Assembly (NCBI GenBank): GCA_029851415.1
Contig: CM056743.1
Span: 29,834,405-29,898,404 of the forward strand
Direction: 5' to 3'
Length of the DNA: 64,000 bases
Source: Eretmocerus hayati
Taxonomy: Eukaryota; Arthropoda; Insecta; Hymenoptera; Aphelinidae
The translations under genes and the position numbers were made by a program. Position 1 is the first letter of the stretch. Every line of letters begins with the position of its first letter. Of this stretch, positions 11,442 to 22,944 are shown one piece after another. The notes under the pieces are model-generated. The model did not search any database, was not told where the DNA came from, and worked only from the letters and a program-made list of their open reading frames with translations.

Positions 11442-12055
11442 GGGTTGAGGTGGCCCGGTGGCCCGGATTCTCAAAAATATAAAACGAAATTGATCAAAGT
11501 ATGTTTTACAAAACACAAGAGGTTATGGGGATCTGATTATGTTCATGAATTCCGCGGATGAATTGAAGTTACTTATCTGACTTCTCGGTCGCAACAGTTT
11601 CTCATTTCCAGCCCCGACATCATCGTACGAGTCGATTTTCTATGACACAGCTACGATCAATCAGTTTTTATGAATTTTTGAGAGTCCGATCGAGGGATGC
11701 AGCAAAATTCGTCGGCGCGAGGTCGAGCAGACTAGAGCACGACGATCGTCGTGTAAACAAACATAAAAGTTAGTCTGCTCGACCTCGCGCCGACGAATTT
11801 TGCTGCATCCCTCGATCGGACTCTCAAAAATTCATAAAAACTGATTGATCGTAGCTGTGTCATAGAAAATCGACTCGTACGATGATGTCGGGGCTAGAAA
11901 TGAGAAACTGTTGCGACCGAAAAGTCAGATAAGTAACTTCAATTCATCCGCGGAATTCATGAACATAATCAGATCCCCATAACCTCTTGTGTTTTGTAAA
12001 ACATACTTTGATCAATTTCGTTTTATATTTTTGAGAATCCGGGCCACCTCAACCC
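11442..12055. mobile_element. TTAA-flanked foldback MITE (inner insertion 1)
   Basis: The termini are GGGTTGAGGTGGCCC and its complement. They are flanked by TTGA (11438-11441, apparently a mutated TTAA) and TTAA (12056-12059). The arms (about 11442-11734 and 11771-12055) are almost identical. The left arm carries an extra 9-bp duplication (GGTGGCCCGGTGGCCCGG). The 36-bp loop contains a perfect palindrome, CACGACGATCGTCGTG, at 11739-11754. TTAA duplication is typical of piggyBac-type transposition. No transposase is present. Confidence 0.85.
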
Positions 12056-12059
12056 TTAA

Positions 12060-12638
12060 GGGGGTTCGATAGCTACTGACTTTTTCGGCCAGGCAAATGG
12101 GATTGATAAAATTTGTAGATTGAGAGCCCCTGAATCGATTGCCGTTGAGAAAGATATGGGTTGACGATGGCATTTTTGAGAGAAACTTATTTGAAAATTG
12201 GATGTTTAACCCACGTCTTACGGGCGTATCAAATTTTCCGGCAGGAAGTGACGTGATATCTTTCTGTATTTATCGGCCACAATGATGAAAAACTAGGTGT
12301 AGGAAACTGTGATTCCATACTTTCTTATGAATCGATAAAAATAAGGGGTTGACGGACATTTTGAAGAGAAATTTTGAATACAAACTGATGACGCGAAGGT
12401 TATACATGTAATTCCCGTGCTCGTTGCAGCGAGGTTACGGTAGTCAAGCGATGCACCAGAAATTATAAATTATGATTTCACAGACTTCATCATTGTGAAA
12501 ACTATTTCTGGCCTCATCTAAATTCATAATTTGAATTTACAGATAGAAATTAAAGCAGTCAGGAATGCTAATATGGATTTTTGGGTTTATTGCTATTATC
12601 GGTTTTCACCTTGACTCACGAGTCGCTATCGAACCTCC
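12060..12638. mobile_element. TTAA-flanked MITE (inner insertion 2)
   Basis: The terminal inverted repeats are GGGGGTTCGATAGCTACT and the complement of GGAGGTTCGATAGCGACT. TTAA lies on both sides, at 12056-12059 (shared with the neighbouring element) and 12639-12642. The 579-bp interior has no coding frame. The TTAA target and short terminal repeats suggest mobilisation by a piggyBac-like transposase supplied elsewhere. Confidence 0.8.
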
Positions 12639-13229
12639 TTAAATAATGTCACGAATCAATCAACGAGTTCCTCGTGCTTTTCTCCGCCTTGTCGCGCGCG
12701 TTATTTCCATCATGCATGATCCCGAGCATGATCCAAAATTTGAGAAAATTGATGCTTTGTGGTTGCATTGTGTTTTGCAGGCGCAGAGATGTCCGTGTTG
12801 CTCGACGAGATTCTGAGGACCAATCGAGATGAATGCAGTCACGCAGTCACGTATGGTATGACAAGTATACCAAAATTAAAATTCATGAAAATGTTGAAAG
12901 GAGCGCTCTTGAAGTGACAATGTGCCACTTAGAATTTTCTTTTTCATTTAGCCATATATTGGCGCAATATTGGATAGTGCTCTTTGCCGCAATATTGGCG
13001 CTATATTGGAAATTGCTTTTCCAATATATGGCCAATATATTGGCCAGAGCAATGGCCAATATTGCGCCAATATATTGCCAATAGAATCTATTTCTACGCG
13101 GGTACTGCAACCCGTGCCTGCAACAGCGGAAAATTCTACAGGTTACCGATAGAGCGCCACCGAATCCGGAAAATTTTTCGATAAATTTTGCCGGAAAATT
13201 TTCCCGACAAATCTAGAATACGGCCCCTG

Positions 13230-15004
13230 ACCCTTCTATAGGTTGCATGAAGGTGGAATTCAAATAATTTTTGTCGGTGAATGTGTTTCATGCTGAGCGC
13301 TTTTTAGCAAATGATATATTCTGATACGGATGATACGGTGTAAAAAAGTTTTATAGCCTACGAACAATGGGTTTCCGAACCGAGCAGCGGACAGGAATTA
13401 GAATTATTACAAGAATGCGAAAAATTGGTTTCATTCCTGTATATAAAACTGTACTTTTCGATGAGCTGTGAGTCAATGTCGACAAGCTGTGCGCAGAGTA
13501 CATTTTCACGCTCAGTTCATCAAAAATGGAACTTTTGCTCATTAAAAGATGCAGGAAAAGATGGAAAGCCAATTTTTTACGTGCATAAGGATAAGAGTGT
13601 ATTGTTACCCATTTTCTTCGAGGATACGTAAGATTATACTGCAGTCAGCGCTAAATGAAGGAGTGTTCAAATTGGAGTCCTTATCACACTTTATAACTGT
13701 AGTTGTCTCGGAACAAATCATCGTTAGATTGTTGCAAAATTTTGATCGCTTTAAGCTGTCTCACCAAATATTAGAAAAATTTGCAATTGCGCATGATCGG
13801 GTACATTAGTTCAAAAATTTTGATCCATTTCACGTATAATCCCTTCAAGTTGTATTTTGGCGTGAAAGAATTTCTTGAGAATGGAAAGTTATCTGATGTC
13901 TACTTTGACTTTCTACGAGGATCATGTCATCAGGAAAGTGCTGCAAGTTTTCTGAAAAATCGTGACCGTTGGCCTGATTACAATCAAGATATCCGTCTAA
14001 CAATGTTCGAACAAAGAATTTGCAAAAGTCCACAACCCTCCGAATTTTCTATTCCGGTGTCATCTACTCATAGACAGCGCATCGCAGCTTTGTAAAATAG
14101 TTTGCACACCGAAAGGCGCTTCACCTTGCGAAAGCCGCTTTCGATGTGCCGTTCTATTGCTCTGACTGCTGCTGCCGTATATCGTTGCTCATGCAAATAC
14201 CTTTGCCGAGCTCTTTCGTGAGTTTTGCGTTTACTCGCAATCTGAACGAAACAATGTTTGAACGGAGCATCGCAAACGCTCGCGACTTTCTTGCTTGTTT
14301 AGTCCGCTTTCACTTGGTATGGATGCAGCAGAAGAAGAAAAAAAAAGTGTACAAAAAAAAGAGGATATGGAAGAGAATGCAAAGGGAAGAATGTGCGCGA
14401 TTTGCATTATTCAAGTATCGGTTGTTCTTTGAGAAAAACCTTTTGCAGTTTGAGAGAGTGAGTTTCATCGATACTACTCTTCTTCTTCTTCTTCTTCTTC
14501 TTCTTTTCTACTTTGTTTTTACTTTGCTAGATTATTCTTCTGGTATTTGCAACAGGGCAAACAGATTTGCATGACGATGGAGTGCTGTTGCATACTTATA
14601 TAATGCTTGTTTTTAACGGTGTTTGAATTTTGTTTAGTGCCTTTTTTTGTTATCATGATTGACGTTTTATCGAATGGCCATTGTGTTCGTGTTGAATAGT
14701 ACCTATTTATTGCGGGATGTGTTACGGAAATTCAAATTTTGGAGTTGGTTCAATTTTTTTTCGGAATGCTTCGATGATATGAAGATTTGACCTGATTTCA
14801 AATTTTTAGTTTCTGGTATTTTTTGATTTTTTCATCTTCAATCCTAACTTGATATCGCACAAATAGTTTTTGGTATGTAACCAACCTAGTTTTGGTCATA
14901 ATCACACGATTCCTATCGATATAACAAGAGGACAAGCGGAGGTTCAATCTTTCGGAACACAGATCAGGCTAAAACTTTGGAAATTATCTTATCATATATG
15001 GTGA
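13230..15004 (+). other. No recognised gene; protein-like broken frames and CTT repeat
   Basis: A frame from 13367 reads about 34 codons, meets TGA at 13469-13471, and continues in the same frame to about 13588. A further 104-codon frame lies at 13781-14095. Both have plausible composition but match nothing I know. They could be a decayed gene or chance. A (CTT)9 tract lies at 14479-14505, and the 142-codon frame over it is low-complexity. Confidence 0.2.
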
Positions 15005-15488
15005 AAGATGAAGACACCCATGTAAACATACGATTCCATGAACATATATGATCATGGAATCCGAGGATTCCATGGTCATACATGGTCATACATAAAACCG
15101 TTTTAAACATTTTTTCTTATTCCAGAAAGTTAACCTATTCTACCGTCAATACGTCACGATACTGATCATATATACTCTTGAAAAAAAATCTTTCCAGAAG
15201 TCGGTCTCGAGTTTCAAAAATGTGACATTTTTTACGAAACCTCTCTCTTCCGTGCTTCAAATGTTCAAAACCTGAGAGTGACTCCGGGAAAGGTTTATCT
15301 GAGTGATGTTCGATCAATACTGTGAAGTATTGATGTTACACCAGTCGTAAATTAGTATATCGCGTCTTTCCGAAAGAAAAATGACAAATTTTCAAACCGA
15401 TTTTATCCCTGATCACATATGAACATGGAATCCACGGATTCCATGATCATATATGTTCATGGAATCTCATGTTCTACATGGGCATCTT
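15005..15488. mobile_element. Inverted-repeat element (MITE-like)
   Basis: The left arm (15005-15090) and right arm (15412-15488) are inverted copies of about 75 bp. Both contain CATGAACATATATGATCATG and GGAATCC words, which are themselves palindromic, and the outer ends share AAGATG...CCCATGTA. The interior of about 320 bp has no motif. No clear target duplication was found, so the boundaries are approximate. Confidence 0.65.
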
Positions 15489-15847
15489 GAATGGTTTGAC
15501 CCAATAGGCCCACTATCCTGAGATACAGCAATTTAGACTAGCAATACCTCTTCAGGCCCATATGAAAAATCCTATACACTGTACACAAAGACAATGCTTA
15601 ATTTTATAGCTGTATCTCAGAATAGAACGCCCATGGCATTGAACCCTTGGGGACGTACTCATTTCTCACCAAAATCAGATTCTTTTTAAAGTTCTCACCA
15701 GATCCATTTTTACAAAGTTCAAACTCTTTTTGTGAGTTGATCTTCAATGGATTTTGAACAACGTAGAATTAAATTGACACGGACGTCCACGATTGGACTA
15801 ACAGTACGATTTTTCATCATTTTTCACAACCATTTGGGCACTGAAAC
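15489..15847. other. No gene seen
   Basis: Unique spacer between two MITEs. No coding or RNA signal was found. Confidence 0.5.
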
Positions 15848-15851
15848 TTAA

Positions 15852-16081
15852 TATGTTCGCTGACTTACAGTCCCACCGGTGGGACCTGCAATTTTTGATC
15901 TTTCAATCTTTGCCAACTGAGACTTGTTCCAAACATTTTTCCAAAAAAATCTATCATTGCCAAGTATGTAAAAAATGAGATAAAAAAGAGTTCAGATCCA
16001 TATGAGCGTTTTTACCGAAATGCGGGGATCCAGTCGATGACCAAAATAAAATTACGAAAAAGTGGTGTCGCAGCGAACGTG
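15852..16081. mobile_element. TTAA-flanked MITE with CCCACCGGTGGG motif
   Basis: The ends read TATGTTCGCTG and the complement of CACGTTCGCTG, flanked by TTAA at 15848-15851 and 16082-16085. Just inside the left end lies the palindrome TCCCACCGGTGGGA. A relative with the same layout lies at 58297-58537. The TTAA duplication and CACGTTCGCTG end fit a piggyBac-like non-autonomous element. It is 230 bp with no coding capacity. Confidence 0.75.
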
Positions 16082-16711
16082 TTAAAAATGTTTCTCACAA
16101 ATTCACAAATCAGCTCGATTCTAGTGTGCACTTCCGAGACTGATGAGGAGGTTCTAAAGATTTGGCTGAAATTATGGGAAAAATGTTTTTTTTTTTTTTT
16201 TTCATTTTAGCACTCATATAGACATTGGTCCCCCTTGCAACTTATTCGTAACTAGCTAAGATCACCTTCAGTGTTGAAAAATTTTTCCAGTCCAAGTTTC
16301 TTTCAACCACACCTCAGTCATTCTAAAAACTCGCAAGATTCCAGCCAACAACCTCCTGCATGAGAACACTAAAACTTTCAATGTCAAAAGACCAATCCAT
16401 AAAGCGAATCCAAAACAATGTGCACTCATATCGCCAGTTAAGCTAGAGTGGTATAGCTTTTGGAAGCAATAAAACCAACAGCCGTACTAAATTTTATCGC
16501 TTGGAAAACTTGCAATTTCAAACTTCAATCTTTTTTTTCTCTCTCAGGTAATGCAAGCTGCCACACTGGACTCCCTCTTCCATCCATAAAACCACACATA
16601 ACAACAGTAGAACAAGCAACGTTAGAATGAAAAAAAATTCTCGTTACGAACAAAGTCTCGTGGATCTCTCTATAGTTCTCCTCTTTCTGAACTAGATTCG
16701 CGACTTGATGA

Positions 16712-16755
<44 letters not shown>

Positions 16756-19326
16756 AAAAAGATAGAAAGTAGTAGCGTGAAAACTGGAAAAGAAGAAGAC
16801 CAACCATTGCACTGGTTACAACTAGATTAATGTCTCCATCGATGGTATACATTGCGTCTGAAAAGAAAGAGACACAGAATGTTCTGAAAGAATACGGCAA
16901 TTTTTCGGCTTTTGCCAAGCTCTTGTGTGGTAAATAACGTCGCGGTACCACCACCACCACCGCGCTGCTACCACAGAAGCACCATTCCAAGCGATGCGTT
17001 TCAATTTTTCACGGTCTTCCTCCTCATCAATCTGAACTTTCGTATATACTTGCTGGCATGATACCCTGCCCATCTGTATACCCAGTGCAGATTTTTTATA
17101 GTACTTTCTTCATGTGTAAAGGTACTATGAGACGTGGTATACATAGCCTACAAAGTATTATACCCATAGCGTGAAAATTACAAAGAAAACAGCACATTTC
17201 CTTAAAAGCCATTTATTTTATCTTTTCCATGCCGGTCGTCGCCACGTGCTCTTGACGGCTTTCCCGAGTTTTCGTAATTTTTTTTTCATTGAGCCCGTTT
17301 ACATGCTCTTTTTTGACTCTTGATTGCGTAATGGGTAAATATGGGGAAGGGGTGAAGGGAGGGGGAAGATTGGCATGAGTATATTATACATGGGCTCGTA
17401 TGTGAGGCTCGGCCACCGCACATTTCTGGATGCGCATCTATTATTCAGAGTTTCCGCGCGCGATATGCTGAATTTATAACTGCCAAACGAGCCAGCTGAC
17501 GCTTTACCATCCCGAATGATTTATTCTATACGATGCATTATTCCATTAGGCCACTTTATCAATGCTCATTGTTGTAACTTGGGCAATTTAATCTCTCGTG
17601 AACCGTTTTTTCTTTGCGCTACTCTGGGAGTATGGAAATTTTAATGGGCAAAATGTGGAAAGTTTGAAAAATTTTTCGTGCCAAGGGTTTGGTCAATTTT
17701 ATCCCTTCTATATGAAAAGTGTTGACATACTCTGCTGGATTTTACGGTTTACTGATGGATTACTAGCGTAGAAGAAGGAGAAGTCTCCTTCACAGAGCTG
17801 TCGAGGTTTTTAGCTCTCACAATGAATACTGTATGTTATGTATTTTCCAGTTCAGAAGAAGATTCTAATAAATATGTTACTTGAATTTTTTTCATCCTTT
17901 CTTTTCTATGTGAAGAAAACCTCAAAATATGCATATAAAAGTCTTCCATGGTCTAAAATACGAACTTGGTCCACTCTGACTCCCAAAAACTTGGATGCTA
18001 GCCTCGGATTTTATTTGAAATAATACAGCTCATTTTCTAAAATCCTTTAAATATTATTTTCTTGCTTCCATCTTTCTCTCGCATGTGTGAACATTATTCG
18101 TCCCATCCAAAGATCCTGTTTGTTGCGCCGAGATCGTTTGAAAATTGCCCGCATTAGCAGAATAATGATTGATAATTACTCATCACGATACGTATTTATC
18201 AAACTTAGTCGCATTTTTTTTGACAGTTCTAGGTCGAAAATTAGAGTAAGAAATTCGAGATGCTCAATGTAAGTGTGCTATCCATTTATATATCTGCATC
18301 GTCATTTCGCAAATGACCATCTATCAAAGTCATAAGATGGATAGACATTATTTTTTTCCTAATTCGAAAGCCTACTTTTTGCATACAAAAAGCTCAAACA
18401 ACTTGATGATCAAGAGATTCATATCATTCTCAAATGTCTTGTCAGTCTATATTTCCTTCGCATCAATGTCAAACATCAAGTAACAAAGTACACAGTAGTT
18501 GAATTGAACAAGACAAAGCTATACGGATGTTTGTATCCAGTCACTAATTCACGCGTGTAACGCACTGTTGGACACGCACATCTCAATACACCGGTATAAC
18601 AAATGACTTGGCCAATTCTCAATGGTCACTACTTCATTCCCGTAGAATACTCCTTGCGTATATTCCATTATTCACTACATCCATGTACTTTCCACTACTA
18701 ATGTCTCCTTTTACATCAGAAATCGAATACTATCACTAAGTTCAGCCATCAATACTAGAAACCATTTTTATTCAATTTCACCCTTCCTTACTTACACAGA
18801 CCTAAACCTAACCTAACCTCTATATCCACTGTCCATTTACCCATTTCACTCACCATTCATTAATTTTCTCAGACATCTCGTCCTTCTACATCTTCTTTTT
18901 CGTTCAATCACTGTACATCTACCAAACTATCTTCCTGTCTCCATTTTCGGGAAAGTCGCGTCTTCCTCTATACATGTATATGAAGAAAAAAAAAAACGAA
19001 AGAAAGTGCGCTCGCGCTCGAGACTTTGAAAAGTCGCAGCTGCTCTCCCGGGAGAAAAGACGGACAGACCAGGCTGTAGGACGCTTGAAAATCGCCTGGG
19101 CAAACTTTAGACCCTTCGACTTTTTGAACGAGGAAGTAGATGCACCAGGAAATGAGGAAGAAAGAGGCCTCGAGGGACGAACCTAAATGTTGCATATCAC
19201 CAACGATCTGCAAAAAAGTTGTCGCGATGATGTATGTAGATTCATATGTATACACGCACAGAACTTTTTTGTAAAAATTACGGTCACAGTTCACGCACAG
19301 AATTTTTCGATAAAAATTACGAGACT
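16082..19326. other. No gene seen; simple repeats
   Basis: Contains T17 at 16186-16202, (AC)19 at 16713-16750 and a CCTAACCTAACC word at about 18807. A tandem pair of ACGCACAGAA...TAAAAATTACG units of about 38 bp lies at 19254-19325, directly before the inverted repeat at 19327. Open frames over the AC tract are low-complexity. No gene was recognised. Confidence 0.5.
16713..16750. repeat. (AC)19 microsatellite
   Basis: A perfect dinucleotide repeat of 38 bp, immediately followed by AAAAG. Confidence 0.95.
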
Positions 19327-19425
19327 GGTACAGGAAAAATTACCCTATATGCCGGCAATCGTGGGACGCGCCACCTAGGAGCTCCAATTTTTACGGGCAT
19401 GTAGGGTAATTTTTCCCCCTGTACC
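19327..19425. mobile_element. Short inverted-repeat element
   Basis: GGTACAGGAAAAATTACCC at the left and the complement of GGTACAGGGGGAAAAATTACC at the right enclose about 40 bp. Total length is 99 bp. It may be a tiny MITE or a remnant. No target duplication is clear. Confidence 0.5.
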
Positions 19426-19426
19426 A

Positions 19427-20390
19427 AGTAGATGGTTTCTGCCGTGCCACTCATGGTTTTGCTCTATTCAATATTAAAATCACCCCACGAGTGAAAATGG
19501 AAATGATTCAGCAAGTCTGAAACGGATTTTTTATCAGTTTGTATGCTTCGACCTCGGATTAGAATTTAGGCATCTTCATCAGAACGAATCAAATAATGTA
19601 CTTCTTGGCTATGTAGGTATATCGAAATTTTTGTGAGGTTAGTTGTTTCCCGTTTGCATTAACAATTTCCCCAAATCTGGTCCCAGAGAGACTATTTCGA
19701 GGACTGTAGAAGAAATCACGGTATTACGAGTTTGAGTTTTCGTAAAGGGGGAGATGGCGATCTGATTTCAAAAAACCGGTCATTCTGAGATCGACGATAA
19801 TACTATGGAAGATTCTATCAACTTGGATAGGTTGTCCTGTAGAATTAACTGATCGCAGAATGCTTTGTAACTTGGTGAGAATTGACTGCAAATATTGATG
19901 AGCATTTGTAGGAAATCTCAAGTCAATCGACTTGTTTTATTTCGGAGCCCTAACCATCGTCAAAAAGCCGGTTGTTTCGGTGGTCACATTCAACATTGAG
20001 CTTATGGCAGGAGGCCACGTAAAACGGCACTCTTTTGAGTCTCACAATCTTTCCCGATCACATAAAATGATGAGATCAAGGAAGAAAGAAGTTGGCACAA
20101 TGGAGAATCTGTTGGCCAAGTTTGTCGAAGATTAACCGTTACGTTGTTCCGTGACAGCCATCGAAAAATTCAAATTGCAAAACGTACCCGACGCTAAAAA
20201 TTGGTTTAAATGCAAGTTATTGTCTATTTTTTGAGCGGGTTTTGATCACAGAAGGTGATTAACCCATTTCAGCTTGCTTCTTGGTGAATAGAACAGGCTT
20301 ATTCGGACAAATTATGATTTCGTTATAATCGATTTTACAGAAAAATGAAGTTAGCGAGCCATTGAAGACAACTACCATAACAGAAATTAT
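19427..20390. other. No gene seen
   Basis: Short frames at 19724-19921 (-) and 19932-20135 (+) have no recognisable motif. No repeat family was assigned. Confidence 0.45.
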
Positions 20391-21400
20391 ACACTGTTAA
20401 TAATTTGTGGGAAAAAATTCAACTAATGGGTTGGAATTTGGTTGAACTCGAACAAATTGGTTCATAAATTTTTCACTCAACCACCGATTGGAGTCGAAAA
20501 TCAACCAACTGATTGTTTTCTGGCGGCAAGCACTGGTTGACTTCTTTTCCACAGCGAATCTGGGAATGAATACAAAGCCTATATGTGACTAGTAAACGAT
20601 GGTGCCCGGGTAACATTTTTGGTCCAGCAAAACAAGTTCTTCATGTTTTTTCTTAAACAAATAGAAATAAATAACGGCGGTGGCCGCGAGAGCCTTGTCG
20701 GAAAAAAATTCAGGTCAAGCAACATTTTTGCGATGTAGCATCCAGTTTAGTTACAACTCATCTTTCTCTTGCCTGGTTTCTGATTCCAAACAAGCTATAG
20801 GCTCCGCAAACTAAGACGGGCGGTCACCGATACTGAATACGCGAAAACGTTGCTTAACCTGGATTTCAAACCGAAGAAGCTTGCCTACCGCTGATGGTTT
20901 TTATTTCTACTGGCTCATGAAATGTCGAAAAGAAATTTGTTTTTCTGACCCAAAAGTGTCAACGCGGGGACCATCATTTACCAATCTTGTGGGTCCCATA
21001 TCATACCCATAATAAAAGATAGGTCGAAGATTTTTCTTCGCGAGCTAAGCGTGGTAGCCACAGCCGAAGATTCACCAATCCGGATACTGAATCGCGGAAA
21101 CTTTGGTTAGGTTAAAAATTTTTTCTTTTTAAAGCCTGCTGTTGTTCATTTTTATTCGTATATGAAAAAACATGGAGAAACTCATTTTTCCGGCCCAAAA
21201 GTGTCACCCGGCTACCACCATTTACCAATCTCATGGACCCCGTATTCATCCCAATATTCGATGTGTGAACAGAGTCTACCAGTGGTTGGATTTGGTAGGC
21301 GCAATGACCCGGTTGAGTTCAACAGCCAACCGGTGGTTGATTGGTCAACCAAGTAGTTGCTGACTTGGTGAAAAGTTAACCAATTTTTTACAGTGGATAC
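20390..21400. repeat. Repeat region with GGTTGA/TCAACC-rich ends and an internal 245-bp duplication
   Basis: The two ends share inverted words. CACTGTTAATAATTTG lies at about 20394, and ATTTTTTACAGTGG at about 21384 is its approximate complement. Both ends are rich in GGTTGA/TCAACC. Inside, two diverged direct copies start near 20830 and 21077, sharing GATACTGAAT, CAAAAGTGTC and CATTTACCAATCT at an offset of about 245 bp. It looks like an old, degenerate transposon or composite repeat. The boundaries are uncertain. Confidence 0.4.
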
Positions 21401-21871
21401 CCTTATAAAAAATTGCTGCGAACATGGCGGATGATCGCTATACACAGATTTTTCGCAAGTTTAAGATACGAATAATAACAAACTTTCCGCGGAACCATCA
21501 TTCGTATCAGATTTCAGTACAACTACCTGCCCAAATCTGGGTCCGAAGAAGAATGTGCAATCCCCCGATAGAATTTTATTTTTATTTCGATTCCGGGATT
21601 GTTGCCTATTTGGAACATATTGATAAAGCCGATTTTGTTTGGGTCTTTGTGCACTCTTATTCGACATCCTCATACATTATATTCTTTTTCGGGTGAATGT
21701 GTAGTGGTAAACGAGGGCTTGTAGGCTATGGGGATGAGTGTATACTTCACCGAATTCGTATTTACTTGCGTATTGTAGTGAAAGGGTGAATGTACCTCCT
21801 ATGCATAGGGACGTCAGAGTGTGCGGTCGTAAAATTGAAGATAGAAATGCGGGGGTTATAGGTGTATAGAT
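21400..21871. other. No gene seen
   Basis: Unique spacer. The 70- to 90-codon frames on both strands are mirror shadows of one another and have no motif. Confidence 0.4.
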
Positions 21872-22944
21872 ATATTCGCTCGTGGAATTATTGGATAGTA
21901 GAAATGTAAAATTGAAATTCCAAGCGTTCTTCCTTATGAATCTTTGGTTGAATCTCACGCCTTAGAAATACACCTTGGAAAGGTATAGTTTTTGAAAGTA
22001 TTACGAGGCACCCTCTCACAAACTCCAGTTAGTGTTCTGTATCTCAGATTACTGTGGCCAATTCATGGTCAAAAGAGACTTGATATCCAAATGAGTTTTC
22101 AAGCATGGAATGGATACATATGGTCACTCATAGTTATGGATGGAAATTTCGAGCAACGAACGCGGTGAAATCCAAGATGTGTCTCAAGTATGCGACTGAA
22201 TCTGTCCAGAATTTTCTCATCTTGAACTAGTGCAAGTGATTGAAATATATCTGCCCCAAAAAGAAAAGCAGATGTTAGGAAAGGCCGAAGGCTTCACTGT
22301 GTGGAGCTGCTGACCAGACCAAATAATCGTTGACAATAATTTCGTCAAGAGAATTCGTTATGTCAAGTACGAATCTTCATTTGCAGAGCTCTAATTTTGG
22401 ATCAATGCTGGAGATAACACTCTATGTTTTGGATTGCAATCAATACATCGGCGACGGAATAATTATCTTGACGAAATTATTGTCAACGATTATTTGGTCT
22501 GGTCAGCAGCTCCACACAGTGAAGCCTTCGGCCTTTCCTAACATCTGCTTTTCTTTTTGGGGCAGATATATTTCAATCACTTGCACTAGTTCAAGATGAG
22601 AAAATTCTGGACAGATTCAGTCGCATACTTGAGACACATCTTGGATTTCACCGCGTTCGTTGCTCGAAATTTCCATCCATAACTATGAGTGACCATATGT
22701 ATCCATTCCATGCTTGAAAACTCATTTGGATATCAAGTCTCTTTTGACCATGAATTGGCCACAGTAATCTGAGATACAGAACACTAACTGGAGTTTGTGA
22801 GAGGGTGCCTCGTAATACTTTCAAAAACTATACCTTTCCAAGGTGTATTTCTAAGGCGTGAGATTCAACCAAAGATTCATAAGGAAGAACGCTTGGAATT
22901 TCAATTTTACATTTCTACTATCCAATAATTCCACGAGCGAATAT
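21872..22944. repeat. 479-bp near-perfect inverted repeat with 115-bp spacer
   Basis: Left arm 21872-22350 and right arm 22466-22944 are reverse complements in exact register (mirror sum 44816). I saw no gap and no mismatch in the stretches compared. The spacer is 22351-22465. The arms begin ATATTCGCTCGTGG. A transcript across it would form a 479-bp double-stranded stem. Possible explanations are a young foldback transposon, a hairpin-RNA (endogenous siRNA) locus, a recent inverted duplication, or an assembly artefact. No flanking target duplication is evident. Short frames inside are not conserved beyond the repeat and are not called. Confidence 0.93.

Larger units (their letters stand above)
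10978..13102. mobile_element. Foldback element with 460-bp near-perfect arms and TA target duplication
   Basis: The arms are 10978-11437 and 12643-13102 and pair in exact register. Every mirrored position sums to 24080, with no indel and only a few mismatches near the outer tips. The ends read CCCGCGTA and TACGCGGG, flanked by TA at 10976-10977 and 13103-13104. The empty-site sequence in the related MITE at 57 kb has a single TA there, supporting a 2-bp TA duplication. Near the outer tips the arms carry repeated GCCAATATATTGG-type words. The mirrored 60- and 83-codon frames are by-products of the inverted repeat. The centre is occupied by two other elements. Confidence 0.88.
10804..13229. mobile_element. 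CAGGG-ended MITE interrupted by nested foldback elements
   Basis: The outer ends match the intact copies at 23392-23697 and 56915-57222. The left end reads CTGTACCCGTATTCTAA and the right end is its near-complement, with long terminal inverted repeats built from the words AAATTTTGCCGG and TTACCGCAAAATTT. Internal MITE sequence stops after 10975 and resumes at about 13105. The intact copy at 57 kb has an uninterrupted AAAAATACGGCAAACC at that place. The CAGGG start resembles hAT-type ends, but I could not find an 8-bp target duplication, so the superfamily is uncertain. No transposase is encoded. Confidence 0.85.

Noticed and set aside
11238..12842. Identical 60- and 83-codon frames on opposite strands
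   Set aside because: They are mirror images created by the foldback arms. There is no independent coding evidence.
14146..14574. 142-codon frame
   Set aside because: It covers A-rich and CTT repeats and has low-complexity Lys/Leu tracts. No motif was found.
16525..16990. Two overlapping frames with Cys-Val repeats
   Set aside because: They are produced by the (AC)19 microsatellite.
18801..18822. Telomere-like CCTAACCTAACC
   Set aside because: Only about two units. Such words are scattered in insect genomes and do not form a telomeric array here.
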